From Bryoerythrophyllum caledonicum (taxonomy: Eukaryota; Streptophyta; Bryopsida; Pottiales; Pottiaceae): DNA of 64,000 nucleotides. The stretch spans positions 47,831,527 to 47,895,526 of the forward strand of contig OZ020514.1 of the NCBI GenBank assembly GCA_963971425.1, given 5' to 3'. The notes under the pieces are model-generated. The model did no database searches. It was not told the DNA's origin and was given only the letters and a program-made list of their open reading frames with translations. The translations under genes and the position numbers were made by a program. Positions 11,758 to 22,745 of the stretch are shown here, piece after piece (within the stretch, counting starts at the first letter, position 1; each line of letters starts with the position of its first letter).

Positions 11758-12120
11758 ACACGCACATACACACACACCTAATGCGCACACACACACCTCA
11801 AGCAGCTCACACAAACACTGACGTACACACCTCTCACACACGCGCACACACACCTCACACTCGCATACACACGCACACACACACGTCACACACACTCACA
11901 CACACTCGCACACACACCTCACACACACGCGCTCACATACCTCACACACACTCACACACAAAACACACACTCGCACACATACACGCGCTCACAAACACAA
12001 TGACAGAGCCTGACGGGCACAGGGGAAGTGAGCAAAGAGAGAGGAGGGAGAAGAGAGGAAGAGAAACAACTAGGAAAGAGCGCGCGCCGAGAGGAGAGAA
12101 TGAGAGAGAGAAAGAGTGAG
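11758..12120. repeat. CA microsatellite followed by a purine-rich tract
   Basis: About 230 bp of imperfect (CA)n with CTCACA and CGCACA interruptions, then a GA-rich purine tract at about 12025-12120. The long open frames across it are composition artefacts. Confidence 0.85.
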
Positions 12121-12417
12121 GTGTCACGTCCTTATTCACTCTTGAAAAAGTGAAGGGACTGGCGGCTCTTCGACTTTTTCGCCTCCTTTCGAAACCAAGC
12201 CAAATCTAATTTTAAAACGACGCGATAGATGAATGTCCAATTTTTTTTAAATTATAAACTATATCGACATGACGCGATGCTTCAGTTTACTTTTTGGTTA
12301 ATGAACGTTTGTGAATTGGAATGAATATGGGACGTTTTCATCTGTCAATTTGATTGTACTTAGAATGATTAAAAACTACCAACTTTGGCATACACACCTC
12401 TATCAACGTTTCCACCT

Positions 12418-12621
12418 CGTCAGAACAAAGATGCCGAGTTTGAAAGACAAATGCATGAAGCCACAATACAGAGCCAGAACGAGTACATCCGCAGGCTCGA
12501 AGATGAATCTCGCTACATGAACAGGCAGTACAATAACTTGTATGATGTTTATTCAAGCGGGCCGTACTCAAGTGGCGCTGGGCCAAGTCAAAGACGTGAT
12601 ACTGACTCTGATTCCGATTAA
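12418..12621 (+). pseudogene. C-terminal exon-like fragment of an unknown protein
   Basis: After a CAG acceptor-like site at 12418-12420, about 67 codons run to TAA at 12619. They are Gln/Asn/Arg-rich, with a short amphipathic stretch (QSQNEYIRRLEDES), then Tyr/Ser-rich residues and an acidic tail DTDSDSD. It looks like the end of a transposon-encoded or host DNA-binding protein. The same tail and 3' region recur at 22.45 kb, which favours a transposon. Family not recognised. Confidence 0.35.
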
Positions 12622-12985
12622 TCATACATGGGCACGTTGTAATGTAATCCATGTGGATAATGTCTTTCTTCGAGAACTATGTTGACTATTTTGTACATTT
12701 AGAAGGTCATTTTTTAAGATCTTCAAATTGATGTTTATTAAATATTTCTACGTTGCGGCCATGTCAATGTGGATGATGAATGTACAATGCATGTTACGCG
12801 TTTCCAAATGAATTTTATTGATAATTTTTTAGTATAAGTGGATGTGTGGAATGAGAAATTTTTATACATTTCAACTTTTCATTCACCTCATATAAGTTCA
12901 AGAGTATTTCATATCATTACATGTTCAATAAATTTCTTTTTACAACCTATACCCCTAAAGTTCCTTGAGTATTTCTCACCCAAAA
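12571..12985 (+). repeat. Dispersed repeat B, copy 1 (3' region of the fragment above)
   Basis: This segment aligns with 22447-22745 and then with 23930-24025. Shared landmarks are the GGGCAC...TGTA block after the stop, TTTTTTAAGATCTTC, GTGGATGTGTGGAATGAGAAA and TCTTTTT.CAA. The 12.6-kb copy is contiguous; the other copy is split by about 1.2 kb. Confidence 0.65.
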
Positions 12986-12993
12986 GTTAAAGC

Positions 12994-14414
12994 AAGAAGA
13001 AGAACGCCGATTCGCGAAGGGGCCGGCGTGAATTAAGGGTCTATTCGTTCCATCACTAAGACCATGCCCACCAGACACCGTGTCGGGGAGGGCTTGGTTT
13101 GTTTTCAATTTTACGTTGGTGTAGTAGAATGGACATGGCCTGTTGAATGGCAATGGTGTTAATAATATTGAAAGTGTGAAATTGTTTCGATGGAGATTTT
13201 AAAGGTAACTCAAAGGATATTTATAGATGGGATAAAGGTGGTGGCATGAGCACCAACAGTGATTACAATTAGCGGGTCCATTTTCCATCCTAGGGCAACG
13301 ATGTCATTAATAAGGGGTTGCCGGGTTGGTATTCATTTATTTTGTTTTCAATTGTTTCCGGGGAGAATCTATCATTACAATATGTGAATTCGATGAATTG
13401 AATGGTATAGTCTTGGTTAATATGGTCGGGTGTAGGGTCATTATATGGTAGGCCCCAAATGCAAAGTATGTCTGCTTTGAGTCTAGCGTTACAGTGATAG
13501 CGCTAAGTTGCGCATGTTCATGGGACTTGGGAGTAGCCAAGGGGAGACCGTATTTCCTTGTGGGTTGTTATTAAAGGTGTCGGCATTCATGAGGATAAAT
13601 CATCGTGATTTGACATGGGAGGTAAATAGTTTTCGAAGTTCCCATACCGCTTTGTTATGTCTTTTGACAATTAAAGAGTGTATGTGATAGTTTTGGCATT
13701 TTAAGTAGAACATGGAGCCATTTGTCGGGGTCTGAGAAAGTGCATATGGGGCATGTTACATATGGGAATTTATCTAATCCAAATAAGAGTTGTTTTTGGG
13801 CGTTTCCCATATATCAACTACTACGGAATTTGATGACACATGTTATTTGTGAGTTTGGGATGATGGAATTCTTCCAAGAATTCGTAGAGAGTTCATAGTC
13901 TATTTTGTTGTTGCCAACCCATTATTCTATATTAGGGAAGTTTTCTTCGATTGTGTCAAGGTTGTTGTAGAGGTCTTGTTTCTTGAGATATTTGTTCAAG
14001 AATAAAACCGGCCCTTTATCGGGGGTATCCTCTTTAGAAGGCCAATCTTCTTTTTGGAAGTAGTATGGGGTAGCATGTACATGTTCGTACGAGTCTTTGG
14101 CATTTTCATGCGTTTTTTTGCGGTCCTCTTTTCCAAGTTTATTTGCTTGTTCGTTTCCATCGATATTGGCATGGGCTCTAACTTTGTGAAGGGTTGTTAT
14201 ATGTGTTCAATTTTGTAACATGTGGACCAACGACATTAAAATAGTTTGGTCGAGATGGTTATTGTAGAGGATAGGGTTTGTTATTTGGATGTTTAGTAGA
14301 TAAAGTGCATTGATACAGTCAGTGAATATGTGTGCGGGTTCGTTGTTGTGTTGTGTTGTGTTGTGATGATTTTAGTGTTTTGGGTATGGCCATAAGTTCT
14401 GCTCTAAGGATATT
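12994..14414 (-). mobile_element. 5'-truncated LINE copy (same family as 26.9-38.6 kb)
   Basis: Collinear with 26975-28590 of the large LINE: the GAA-repeat tail, the CGCCG...CCGGCG hairpin (13005-13028), the 3' UTR landmark CTAAGACCATGCCCAC, and the C-terminal half of ORF2 up to the RNase H region. It stops within the RNase H domain at about 14414, a typical 5' truncation from incomplete reverse transcription. It is more decayed than the large copy and lacks the 190-bp 3' UTR segment found there. No target duplication was recognised. Confidence 0.8.
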
Positions 14415-14783
14415 TTAGTGTGTGGAAATTACTCCATAGAGTACACGAAATAGTAGACCAAATACATTATACAATATCAATGAATACAACAAAATCTTCC
14501 TATAAGCATTTTTGCTATTCATATTTGGATGCCTTTGCATTTTAATGTATGCATGTTTGTATTAATGATTGCATATACTTCATAGCTTAAAATTGTTATG
14601 GTTCTAGATGACCGAGTAAATATGCCGTAGCAATCTACCTACGGAGTTAGGCTTTGAACTTCCTTAAAATGCTTTATAAATACTCACAAGAATGTGGTTT
14701 TTTAAAAACCTTCTACGCAATTTATTTTTTCTACTTAATCAAAACCCTACGTAGGGAGCCGATATCCACTATTAATATAATAT
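14415..14783. other. AT-rich non-coding stretch
   Basis: Between the truncated LINE and the MITE. No coding motif or repeat relationship was recognised. Confidence 0.4.
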
Positions 14784-15328
14784 GGCCAAATTACAGTTTC
14801 ATCCACTGCAGATGAAAATAGTCAGCGGATGGAAAAGCAGTCCATGGTTGAAAAAACAGTCCGTGGACGAAAAACAGTCTCCGGAAGAAAAATCGTCCGC
14901 GAATGACTATGGCTAAGTGTTAAGAATCATCACGAACACTATTAAGAAACCCGCTCCTTCTCTACTCTTCCATTTTTTTATAAAGTAATTTTGAAATGAA
15001 TCTTTTTCTCAATATTCGGTAATATAGAAAATTCATTAAAATGGTTGTTATAATGCGTTGCAAAACAAGCGCGAACCACTACTAAACTTCTATAGATGCA
15101 AACTAGCGGTTGGCGCTTACTTTGCAACGCATTAGTCCAACCATTCTAATGTAGTTTAATATTATAATTTTTTTTCAAAACTTCATCTGTAGTATAATTT
15201 TCATCCGGTGCAAATGTTTTTGATTAGTTGCGCTGTATTTCATCCACTACAAATAAATTCATCTGCTGCAAGATTTTTCTTCCACCGCAAAGAATTTCAT
15301 CCACAGTGGATGAAACTATTTTTTTGGG
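14784..15328. mobile_element. MITE-like element with terminal inverted repeats
   Basis: The left end and the reverse complement of the right end share AGTTTCATCCACTG, two variable bases, then GATGAAA, preceded by an A-rich CCAAA-like start. This gives about 34-bp imperfect terminal inverted repeats 545 bp apart. Internal copies of CATCC(A/G)C and GTCCG(T/C)GGA-like words suggest subterminal transposase sites. No coding capacity. Boundaries are approximate and no target duplication is clear. Confidence 0.55.
15018..15162. repeat. Long hairpin nested in the MITE
   Basis: AATGGTTG...AATGCGTTGCAAA...AAGCGC (15040-15078) pairs with its near-complement at 15106-15144. Weaker pairing extends outwards to about 15018 and 15162. 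The loop is about 27 bp. It could fold as a pre-miRNA-like RNA, but it may just be a second MITE. Confidence 0.6.
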
Positions 15329-15744
15329 AGAATTAACCTAACAGCGAGTTAATAACTTCCAAAATATTCATTTTTATGGAATTCCGACTTCGGATTTGGG
15401 CTTTTTAGGTGCGTTTTCATCTAGAAGAGAAGCAAAAAAATTATTACAAAAGTTTTGAAAATTTGACATTTTTTATTGTATTTAAAAAAAACATTTTAGG
15501 GACTAAACTTTGGAGGTAGATTATGGCTAGAGAGTATGTTCATCACAAACAATCTCATGCATGTTCTTTATGTGTTAGTGTTGGTTGTGTTTTCAAATTT
15601 GTTATATATGACGATATTCATTTACAAAACATGTAAGGTGTCTCATTTGAAATCTCATTTGAAACAATAATATGATGATGGACACCAAAAGAATACAATT
15701 GGATGGAAGGGGACGTCGCTGAAGCGTGCATGAACCCTAGACAT
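15329..15744. other. AT-rich non-coding stretch
   Basis: No gene, repeat family or motif recognised. Confidence 0.35.
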
Positions 15745-16515
15745 GCAAAGTTTGAATCAAAGTTTTAACTTTTCCATCCACCTGATTCAGGTGTAAATAT
15801 TTAGAAGAATTTACATGACAATGTCATGGAAAACCTCATGATAAACGATGTTTTTCACCATTCCCTTGTAAAAACAAATCTTTTCTTTATTGGAAAATAG
15901 CATACCAATCCAAGTCAAACATTTTCACACATTGTCACTCATTGTCGAGCAAGGTACCAAATGATCTTATTAATTTTCACATAAAACCTACATATCTTTG
16001 TATTTGTTACATTTTATTCTCTCCACATTAATATGTGGTGTAAACCTTCTTATTGACCATTTGGATTAGTAATCCAAAACACATTAAGTTCACAAAAAAT
16101 AAAATGTTTGAATTGGCAAATTTTGAATTTATACTACTTGCACGGTTGTTTTGAATACGCTACACCTGTCCTCTACCTCAAAAAATTGTTGTCTAAGGAA
16201 CTAACATCATGCTTAAGGTAGTGGATTTAGACCTTGTGTAGTTCAAAATTTTGACACCAGGTAAAGTCAAAGTCTGCTGATCCACTAAATGCAGTGAAGT
16301 AAATGAACCATTTGCTTCACTTCAAACACTATAATCTTTCAATTTGTGGGGTCAAAGTTTTTGAAATTTTGTAAACATGTTTTTTAATAAGTTTTATTTG
16401 AGATCCTACGGTCAAAACTAGAAATCAAACTTTTGGTTTCCTTCTATGGTCATTGCACTAGAATCCAACAACTTTGAAGTGTTTTCGGTGCAAAACTGTC
16501 ACGATACATTAGGGG
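15745..16515 (+). repeat. Dispersed repeat A, copy 1
   Basis: Aligns in inverted orientation with 46645-47290 and, in part, directly with 16690-16965. Landmarks: CCAAGTCAAACATTTTCACA, GAGCAAGGTACCAAA, TAAAACCTA, GAATACGCTACACCTGTCC, GTGGATTTAGACCTTGTG, ACACTATAATCTTTCAAT. No coding frame; probably a non-autonomous transposon. Confidence 0.65.
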
Positions 16516-16689
16516 ATATAGGAGACATGTTGTATGAGTAGGGAGTCGGGACTGAGGAGGCGTTTCATATGGGGGTAATTTCTAGAAATGTTAAATTATA
16601 TTCAAGAAACATAAAATGGTTGAGGTTATGTATGATTTAGTGCCATGGGCACTATGATCTATCCAAAAAATCCGAACTCAAACCCGTAA

Positions 16690-16965
16690 AATTTGATATT
16701 CGTCTTGTTTGCATAAAACCTAGAGATCATCATATTTTACACATTTTGCTTTTTCAACAACATGTAGTGAAAACCTTCCTAAACCTAGGTTTGGATTATC
16801 ATTTGAAATCAAATTTAGTTTACAAAAAAATTAAACATGGAATGGCAATTTTTAAACTCCAGTGTTTGCGCACTTGATTTGAATATGCTACAGTTCTTCT
16901 CTACCTCTAAAAATTGGTGTGTAGGGAAATATTATCATAAGGTTGGATTTGGATATTTTGAGGTG
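16690..16965 (+). repeat. Dispersed repeat A, copy 2 (partial)
   Basis: Direct, shorter copy of 15975-16250. It shares TAAAACCTA, AATGGCAA-TTT, TTTGAATATGCTACA and the CTCTACCTC(T/A)AAAAATTG block. Confidence 0.55.
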
Positions 16966-17243
16966 ATTTTAAAATTAAAAAAAAATCTACAAGAATTCTG
17001 AAATAGAATACATTGATAAGTTATAAAATTGTAACTATGCCACAAGCAAAACCATATAAAATGCAAAAAATGTCGGTCTTTGCACGGCTATATGAAAAAA
17101 TGTTTTTTTACTTCTTGTGCCCAAATTTCGAAGGCATGCAGTACATATTAATCTAAGACTATTGCTATAGTCACTTCAAAATGCGCATGCTATCTAGTAC
17201 CGTCTAATAATGCCGGAAGGAATAAAGTAAAACCTATGTATTA
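16966..17243. other. AT-rich non-coding stretch
   Basis: Downstream flank of the minus-strand kinase-like gene; nothing recognised. Confidence 0.35.
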
Positions 17244-18728
17244 CTAATACGTTGATCGAAAATGCTCATGAGGCGTGGGCCAATTGTATGTGTTGCTGAA
17301 GCGTGTAATGATATGAAACAACCCTCCAGCGCCCTCTCGGTTTCCGTTGCAGATACCTTCCATGTACATATGAAATGCATCCACAAATTCTTGATTTGAG
17401 AATACTACGGAACTCCGAGATTCGCATTGCAAATTCTCGTAGTCTATGGACATTGTCCGCCCGTTGATTCGTTGCGCTATTCGGGCCGTAGCGAACTCCT
17501 CCTAAGCCATCGATATCTTTGGAATCATTTGCACATCTGCATCTGGTTTGTACAAGTACGCAACCCGCGGATCCACCCACCATCGCTTTCGCAGAGTCTC
17601 GGCCATGTCTTCACGATTCGTGAACGTATAAAGAGACTGCATTGGTTCGTTAACCTTCGTGATCATGCCCCAATTGCATACTCCAATATATACTCGCGAT
17701 ACATCTGGAGGGAAGTGGAGGAGGATATTGTCTGGAGACAAGTCATTGTAGAGATTGTTGCTCTTGTGGACCTCGTTCATAATGCGCAACAACGCCTACG
17801 CAAGCTCGGTCCGTTTTTTGCGAAAACGAACCAACTGATGAACTCAAATAACCTTATCCTTGGGGAATCTCCCATAGTTCAAATGTACAAAGACATCATC
17901 ACCAAACTCGATATCCCGGTTCGACATCTCTCGAATTGTCCCGCCATTCCACCAATACGCATAGCCTTTGTACCTGTCTGGATGAATGGCCACGAAACGA
18001 ATGACACCTGGATGTGGAATCCTCACCGCCATCGACTCATTCTGATGCTCCACTTTTGCCAAGTCCGGCCGTGTCTCCGATTGGTTGGACAATTTGGCGG
18101 CAAATTTCCAGAATGGTTCAATGCATGGAGCACCTTCAATGCGGACTTTGCGAATGGTGACGTATCCACCTCTCCTGTTGGCATTGTCCATTCGTATAAC
18201 CGTGGCTGTTGGCGGAATGGCAATGAGATGGGCTTTTCGCAGCAAATCTTCTTGGTGCCCCCCTATCGAGTTCCACCATCCCACGGAGCCACGCTTGTTG
18301 CGATTCTTGGCGAATGGCTTCATCTGGGCCACGAACAAATCCACTTTCAACAGCACGTCGTTGAAAACTCCATCCGCCGCGCGATTGAACCTCCCAAACT
18401 TGGTCAACAAGGTCTTGGCATTCCAGAGTGAATCGTGCACTCTGGCATCCAAGAACTTCAAAAACCCCCGCTTCTGGGTCTCCGTATTCCACATCGAGGC
18501 TTGAAGCGCGTCCATCATGTGCTGCCGCATGTCCGTCCGAAACTTTTGGAGGTCTTCATCCCGATATCTGACATACTTGCTCTCCAATGATCGAAGAGTA
18601 TTTGCCTCATAAAATCTGACAGTCAGTTCTATGAGGAAATTCTTGCAAGCCTTGGATGGAACGTTGTGGATTGGATGAAGCTTTATTCCGAAGTCCGCAA
18701 CCTTCTGCTTCTTCTTGTCCTGCGGCAT
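17244..18728 (-). pseudogene. Protein-kinase-like gene with unknown N-terminal domain, decayed
   Basis: The start is taken at the Met at 18728 (MPQDKKKQKVADFG); the frame upstream of it is not protein-like. About 170 residues of unknown N-terminal domain come first. Kinase-lobe features follow: WKFAAK (candidate ATP-binding Lys), IPHPGVIRFVAIHPDRY, GYAYWWNGGTIREM (hinge-like), YNDLSPDNILLHF (catalytic loop, Asp kept, HRD replaced by YND) and GVCNWG where DFG/DWG is expected. The metal-binding Asp is therefore Asn in this copy (AAT, one G-to-A change from Asp). The end is TAA just below 17250. In-frame stops: TGA at 17844-17846, TAG at 17796-17798 and TAG at 17502-17504, all in one frame with no indel seen. 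All are explained by single C-to-T changes from Arg or Gln codons. Confidence 0.6.
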
Positions 18729-18949
18729 CTTCTTAAAACCGCCGCCGTTCGAAGTTTTAAAAAAAACTTTTTGGAACAAGTTTTTAGAAAAACTTTCCAA
18801 AAAACGGCAAAACCTCCCCCCAAAATGTGAATCACTTTTTCCCTCCCAAAGATGAGGAGCCAATGGATGGAAAATGCAAGCCAAAGCCACTCCGCATCCA
18901 CTCAAAAATATATTCTTGAGAGGGGAAGGAAAAAGTGAGAGAGAGAGGA

Positions 18950-19220
18950 GGGCGTACGGCCATCGCGTGCCCACGCGATCAAATCGCGGCCGTCCGATCA
19001 GGCGGACGGCCAAAGTGCTGTCCGATCGCCCTGATGGCAGCGACCGATCGGACGGCTTATCGCAGTTTGACGGCTACGATCTGGCCGCGTGGCACTTCGT
19101 CAAATCCGACGGTCCAGATACTTACCTGGGCCTTTCGTAAATGCATTTTACCCCCCCCCCCGGATGGTGCGTCCGACGTGACGTCAGGACGTCCTTGTCC
19201 TAGGACGTCCTAGGATGCTC
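18950..19220. repeat. GC-rich palindromic block with CGTCCG/CGGACGG motifs
   Basis: GGCCGTCCG and CGGACGGCC form a perfect 9-bp stem with a 6-base loop at 18988-19011. A perfect 18-bp palindrome TCCTAGGACGTCCTAGGA lies at 19198-19215. Repeated GATCGGACGGC words match those at 21.0-21.8 kb and 22.3-22.4 kb. It lies upstream of the kinase-like gene. Confidence 0.6.
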
Positions 19221-19239
19221 CCAGTCCCCCAAGGACGTC

Positions 19240-20010
19240 GGATTGATAACCCTGCTCGGAATCATATCCGGATTCCTACCGGGATTCATACATGGATTCA
19301 TACCCCGATTTATACATGGATTTATACCCGGATTCATACTTGGAATCAAATCTAATGTCACATCTAGAAAAATACCCGAAATCATATCAAAAATCATACT
19401 CAGAATCATATCCAAAATAATACCCAGAATCATATCCAAAATTATACCCGGAATCATACCCAAAATTATACCGGGAATCATATCCAAAATTTTACCCGGA
19501 ATAATACCCAAAATTATACTCAGAATAATACCCAAAATTATACTCAGAATAATACCCAAAATTATACTCAGAATAATACCCAAAATTATACCTAGAATCA
19601 TACACAAAATCGTACCTCGAATCATACCTAGGATCATACCAAGAATCATACCCGGAATCATACCCAGAATCATATCCTGAATCATACCGAGAATCATTCC
19701 CAGAATCAAGTGAGGACAAACACCCGGATTTATACCCGAAATCAAGTGAGGACTAACACCGGGATTCATACTCAGAATCTTGCCCGGATTCATACCCAAA
19801 TTCTTACTTGGATACATACCCAAATTCATACCCGGGTTCTTACCCACATTCATACGTAGCTACAAACCTCAATTCATACCTATGTTTATACCCGGCATGA
19901 AACCCCGTATCATACCCAAATTCGTACCCAGATTCAAACTTGGTATCGTACCCGAGTTCGTATCCAAATTCATACTTGGTATCGTATCCGATTTTATATC
20001 CTGTATCATA
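19240..20010. repeat. 12-bp minisatellite, about 60 units
   Basis: The consensus unit is about ATACCCRRAATC, degenerate at the edges. Because 12 is a multiple of 3, both strands stay open for long runs: Ile-Ile-Pro-Lys-like on plus, Met-Ile-Leu-Gly and Gly-Tyr-Asp-Ser on minus. These frames are products of the repeat, not evidence for genes. Confidence 0.9.
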
Positions 20011-20649
20011 TTGAGATACATGTCAATAATATACAAGAAACCACGAAGATGAGGTAATTCTTAGAAGCTGTTGTAGTACGTGACATGTCTATTTCTCACT
20101 CGACGTTAACAATGGTGAGATGCATTATGTCAGGTGTACGTGTTAGCACACGGGAGTATCTCACCGGGCTTTAGCAATAGGGAGGTGCATCATGCTGGCT
20201 GCACGTGTCAAAATACAAGATGGGAACCTCATCAGAAGTAAAATGTGATAAACATAGAAAAATAGAGGATAAAGTAAAACCAACATTTATAGTGTCGAAA
20301 GGAGGCACAAATGGAGAGAGGCTACTCAGAGCTGAGGTTCCAGCACCCCGACCAACGCCCACAATCCGGCTTTTTTTATAGTGTAAACCCTGGTAAAGTG
20401 TCTATGGTTTAAAAGAATGTCATAATGACACTTGTAGAGGGTACTTTGCGGATTTGGCAACCGCACAAAAAGTGTTGAGGGCACGATACTAATGGCGAAC
20501 ACTTTGAACAAATTACATCTGGAAACTCGTTCCAACAAAGTTCCGGAGTAAACCTAAAAATCCAACAGGAATAAAAAGTTATAATGACTTAGTGGATAGG
20601 ACTGTCTTGAATAGCATAAATCAATAGAATTAGTGGATAAGAAGTCAAG
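20011..20649. other. Non-coding stretch with a 60-bp imperfect duplication
   Basis: At about 20100-20210 two units share the order GTTAACAATGGTGAGATGCA...GTACGTGT and TTTAGCAATAGGGAGGTGCA...GCACGTGT. Nothing else recognised. Confidence 0.4.
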
Positions 20650-20900
20650 GTCCAAATCGGAATCCTTAAAGGGTACTATTAGAGTATTAGTCTAGAATCT
20701 GGAATCTGGACATCCAAACGAGACCAGAATCCGGAACCGTCATCATGAGCACAACTCTATCCGACAGCCAGACAGACTTTGACCCAACTATAAAAGGGGA
20801 CCACGGAGGGAGGATGCCACCCATTCTCTCTTTGTCATTTATAGCTCTCTCTCTTCTTTCCTACCTTTCGTCTGCTTTGATGTTAGAGTTGTTAGGACGC
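20650..20900 (+). repeat. LTR-like promoter block, copy 2 (fossil)
   Basis: GGAACCGTCATCATG at 20733-20747 is identical to 6285-6299. It is followed by a strong TATA box (CTATAAAAGG, 20788-20797) and a CT-rich leader. Interpreted as the U3/R part of a broken LTR. Ends undefined. Confidence 0.45.
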
Positions 20901-21860
20901 TCGACGTCCATGACGTCCGGTCCTTCGGACGGAGGACGTCTTTGGCCCGATGAGGACATCCGGTGACATCACTGACTTTGGTCAGTTTACCCGGGGGTAA
21001 ATAGCCGTCCTCTACCCCGACAGACCGCTCGGCAGACGGCACCGTGCGTCCACCACCGGAGGCGACCGCGCTGCGGACAGCCATTCCGTCCGTAGGGGCG
21101 ACCGCACGTCCGTTCGCTTGGGCCGACCGCCGTTCGCCGTCCGCCGCGGCCAATCGCCCGGCCATTCGTGCGAGGGACGGCCCTTTGCCGTCCGTCGTTT
21201 TGTCGTCCGCCCCGCCAACCGCTCCCCGACCTTGTTCAGTAGTAGATTGACATCCTCTTGTCTTCCAACGGTCATAATCACCGTGAGTACAAAGAAAACA
21301 GCACATGGAGCCTCACTTCACGTCCGCACTACGATCGGCCCTTGCCCGTTCGCACGGACAACCGCCAAGCCGTCCATACGGAAGTTGGTCTTTGCCTATT
21401 AAGTGCCCTCCTGCATGAGTACAAAACTGCGAAAAAAAACCGCACTCAATTTGGAGTTGCGGTTCATTTGACCACGCTGTCGGAACAATCAGCATTGTTC
21501 CTAAATCGGGCTGTCCAGGTTTTTTGGCCATAACTCCCTCATTTTTGGGATTTTTTGAACGTGTAATATATTGTTGAAGGCATTTTAAAAACGTGCTTGC
21601 AACAATACAAAATTGGTGAGCGGACGCCTAAGGGGTCGATTGCACGGCGGTCGCCCACGCTGTCAGGACGGACGCTCAAGGGCCGACCTAACGGCAGTCG
21701 GCTTTGCAATCCGCGGAGCGAACGCCCAAGGACCAAACGATGTGCGGTTGGTGAGGCGGAGGGCGGGGGGTACGCCTTAATGGCAAAAATCGACCGCGGA
21801 GCGGACGGCGGATGATTGACCGCCGTACAGACGGCTTAGCGGTTGGCCATTCCAATTTGC
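20901..21860. other. GC-rich block dense in CGTCCG/GCGGACGG words
   Basis: GACGTC and CCGTCCG/CGGACGG words recur in both orientations, giving many overlapping hairpins and spurious open frames on both strands. No protein domain is visible. The composition contrasts sharply with the flanks and probably marks transposon-derived DNA. Confidence 0.5.
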
Positions 21861-22446
21861 TTGTGGTTAGCAAAGGAAGAAAATGAATCAACATTTTTTA
21901 TGTAGTTTATTTTAATTAGAACCACTATTCACAATTTCTTCATATGTTTCCAAGCGCATAGGATATTTGGAATGGAATATCCAATTGTATTTGCATAAAA
22001 TCTTCCAGACATTCCTCTGACTAGTAATGCATGTGACTTTTTTTCTTTATTTAGACTGCACGTGTAATGTCAAACTACCCTAAAAAGAAAAGTTCTAAAC
22101 CATTTTTGTGTTGCCAAAGAGCAGAGAGAAGTGGAGAAGAGGAGAGGGAGTTGATGAAGTTTGAAGCTTGGTGACCATCCGCAAAGCTCTAGGGGCAGAC
22201 GGCATGGCAGTTGACCATCAAGTGCCAACCGACTGATCTCAAGTCAATTAATCAAGGATGTTCGATCAACATTGGGTAAAACGAGATCGTTCAATTAGGC
22301 GGGCGCAGCCAAGTGCGTCTGCAATTGAACAGCCACGGATGGATGAGAGCGATCGGACGGCTACAATTGATGGTGCAGATTGCGCGGCCGTCCGATAGAG
22401 CATTATGGCCAAGTCCGTCCGCCATTGGACAGCCTGAGCGATCTCA
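21861..22446. other. Non-coding stretch with a second GATCGGACGGC cluster
   Basis: At 22290-22440 there are further GATCGGACGGC / GGCCGTCCGAT words like those at 18.96-19.09 kb. No gene. Confidence 0.4.
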
Positions 22447-22745
22447 AGTGAGGCTGGGCAAAGTCCAAGACATGATATTGACTTAGATGAAGATTAATTG
22501 TACATGGGCACATTGTTATGTAGTCTATGAGGATAATGTTTTGGTGCATGAATACTATTCAGTAAATTTCGAAGGTCGTTTTTTAAGATCTTCTAGTGGG
22601 TGTTTATTTCTACATTGTGGCCATGTCAATGTAAACAAAGAATATACATTGTATGTTACCCGTTTTTAAATAAACTTGATTGGTTATTTTTTGTATAAGT
22701 GGATGTGTGGAATGAGAAAATTTTATACATTCCAATGTCTCCAAC
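22447..22745 (+). repeat. Dispersed repeat B, copy 2, first part
   Basis: Aligns with 12571-12880, including the degenerate tail of the reading frame and its 3' region. Confidence 0.65.

Noticed and set aside
17427-18431. 334-codon plus-strand frame
   Set aside because: Antisense of the kinase-like gene; no domain of its own.
19200-19853. 217-codon minus-strand and 145-codon plus-strand frames
   Set aside because: Both are products of the 12-bp minisatellite.
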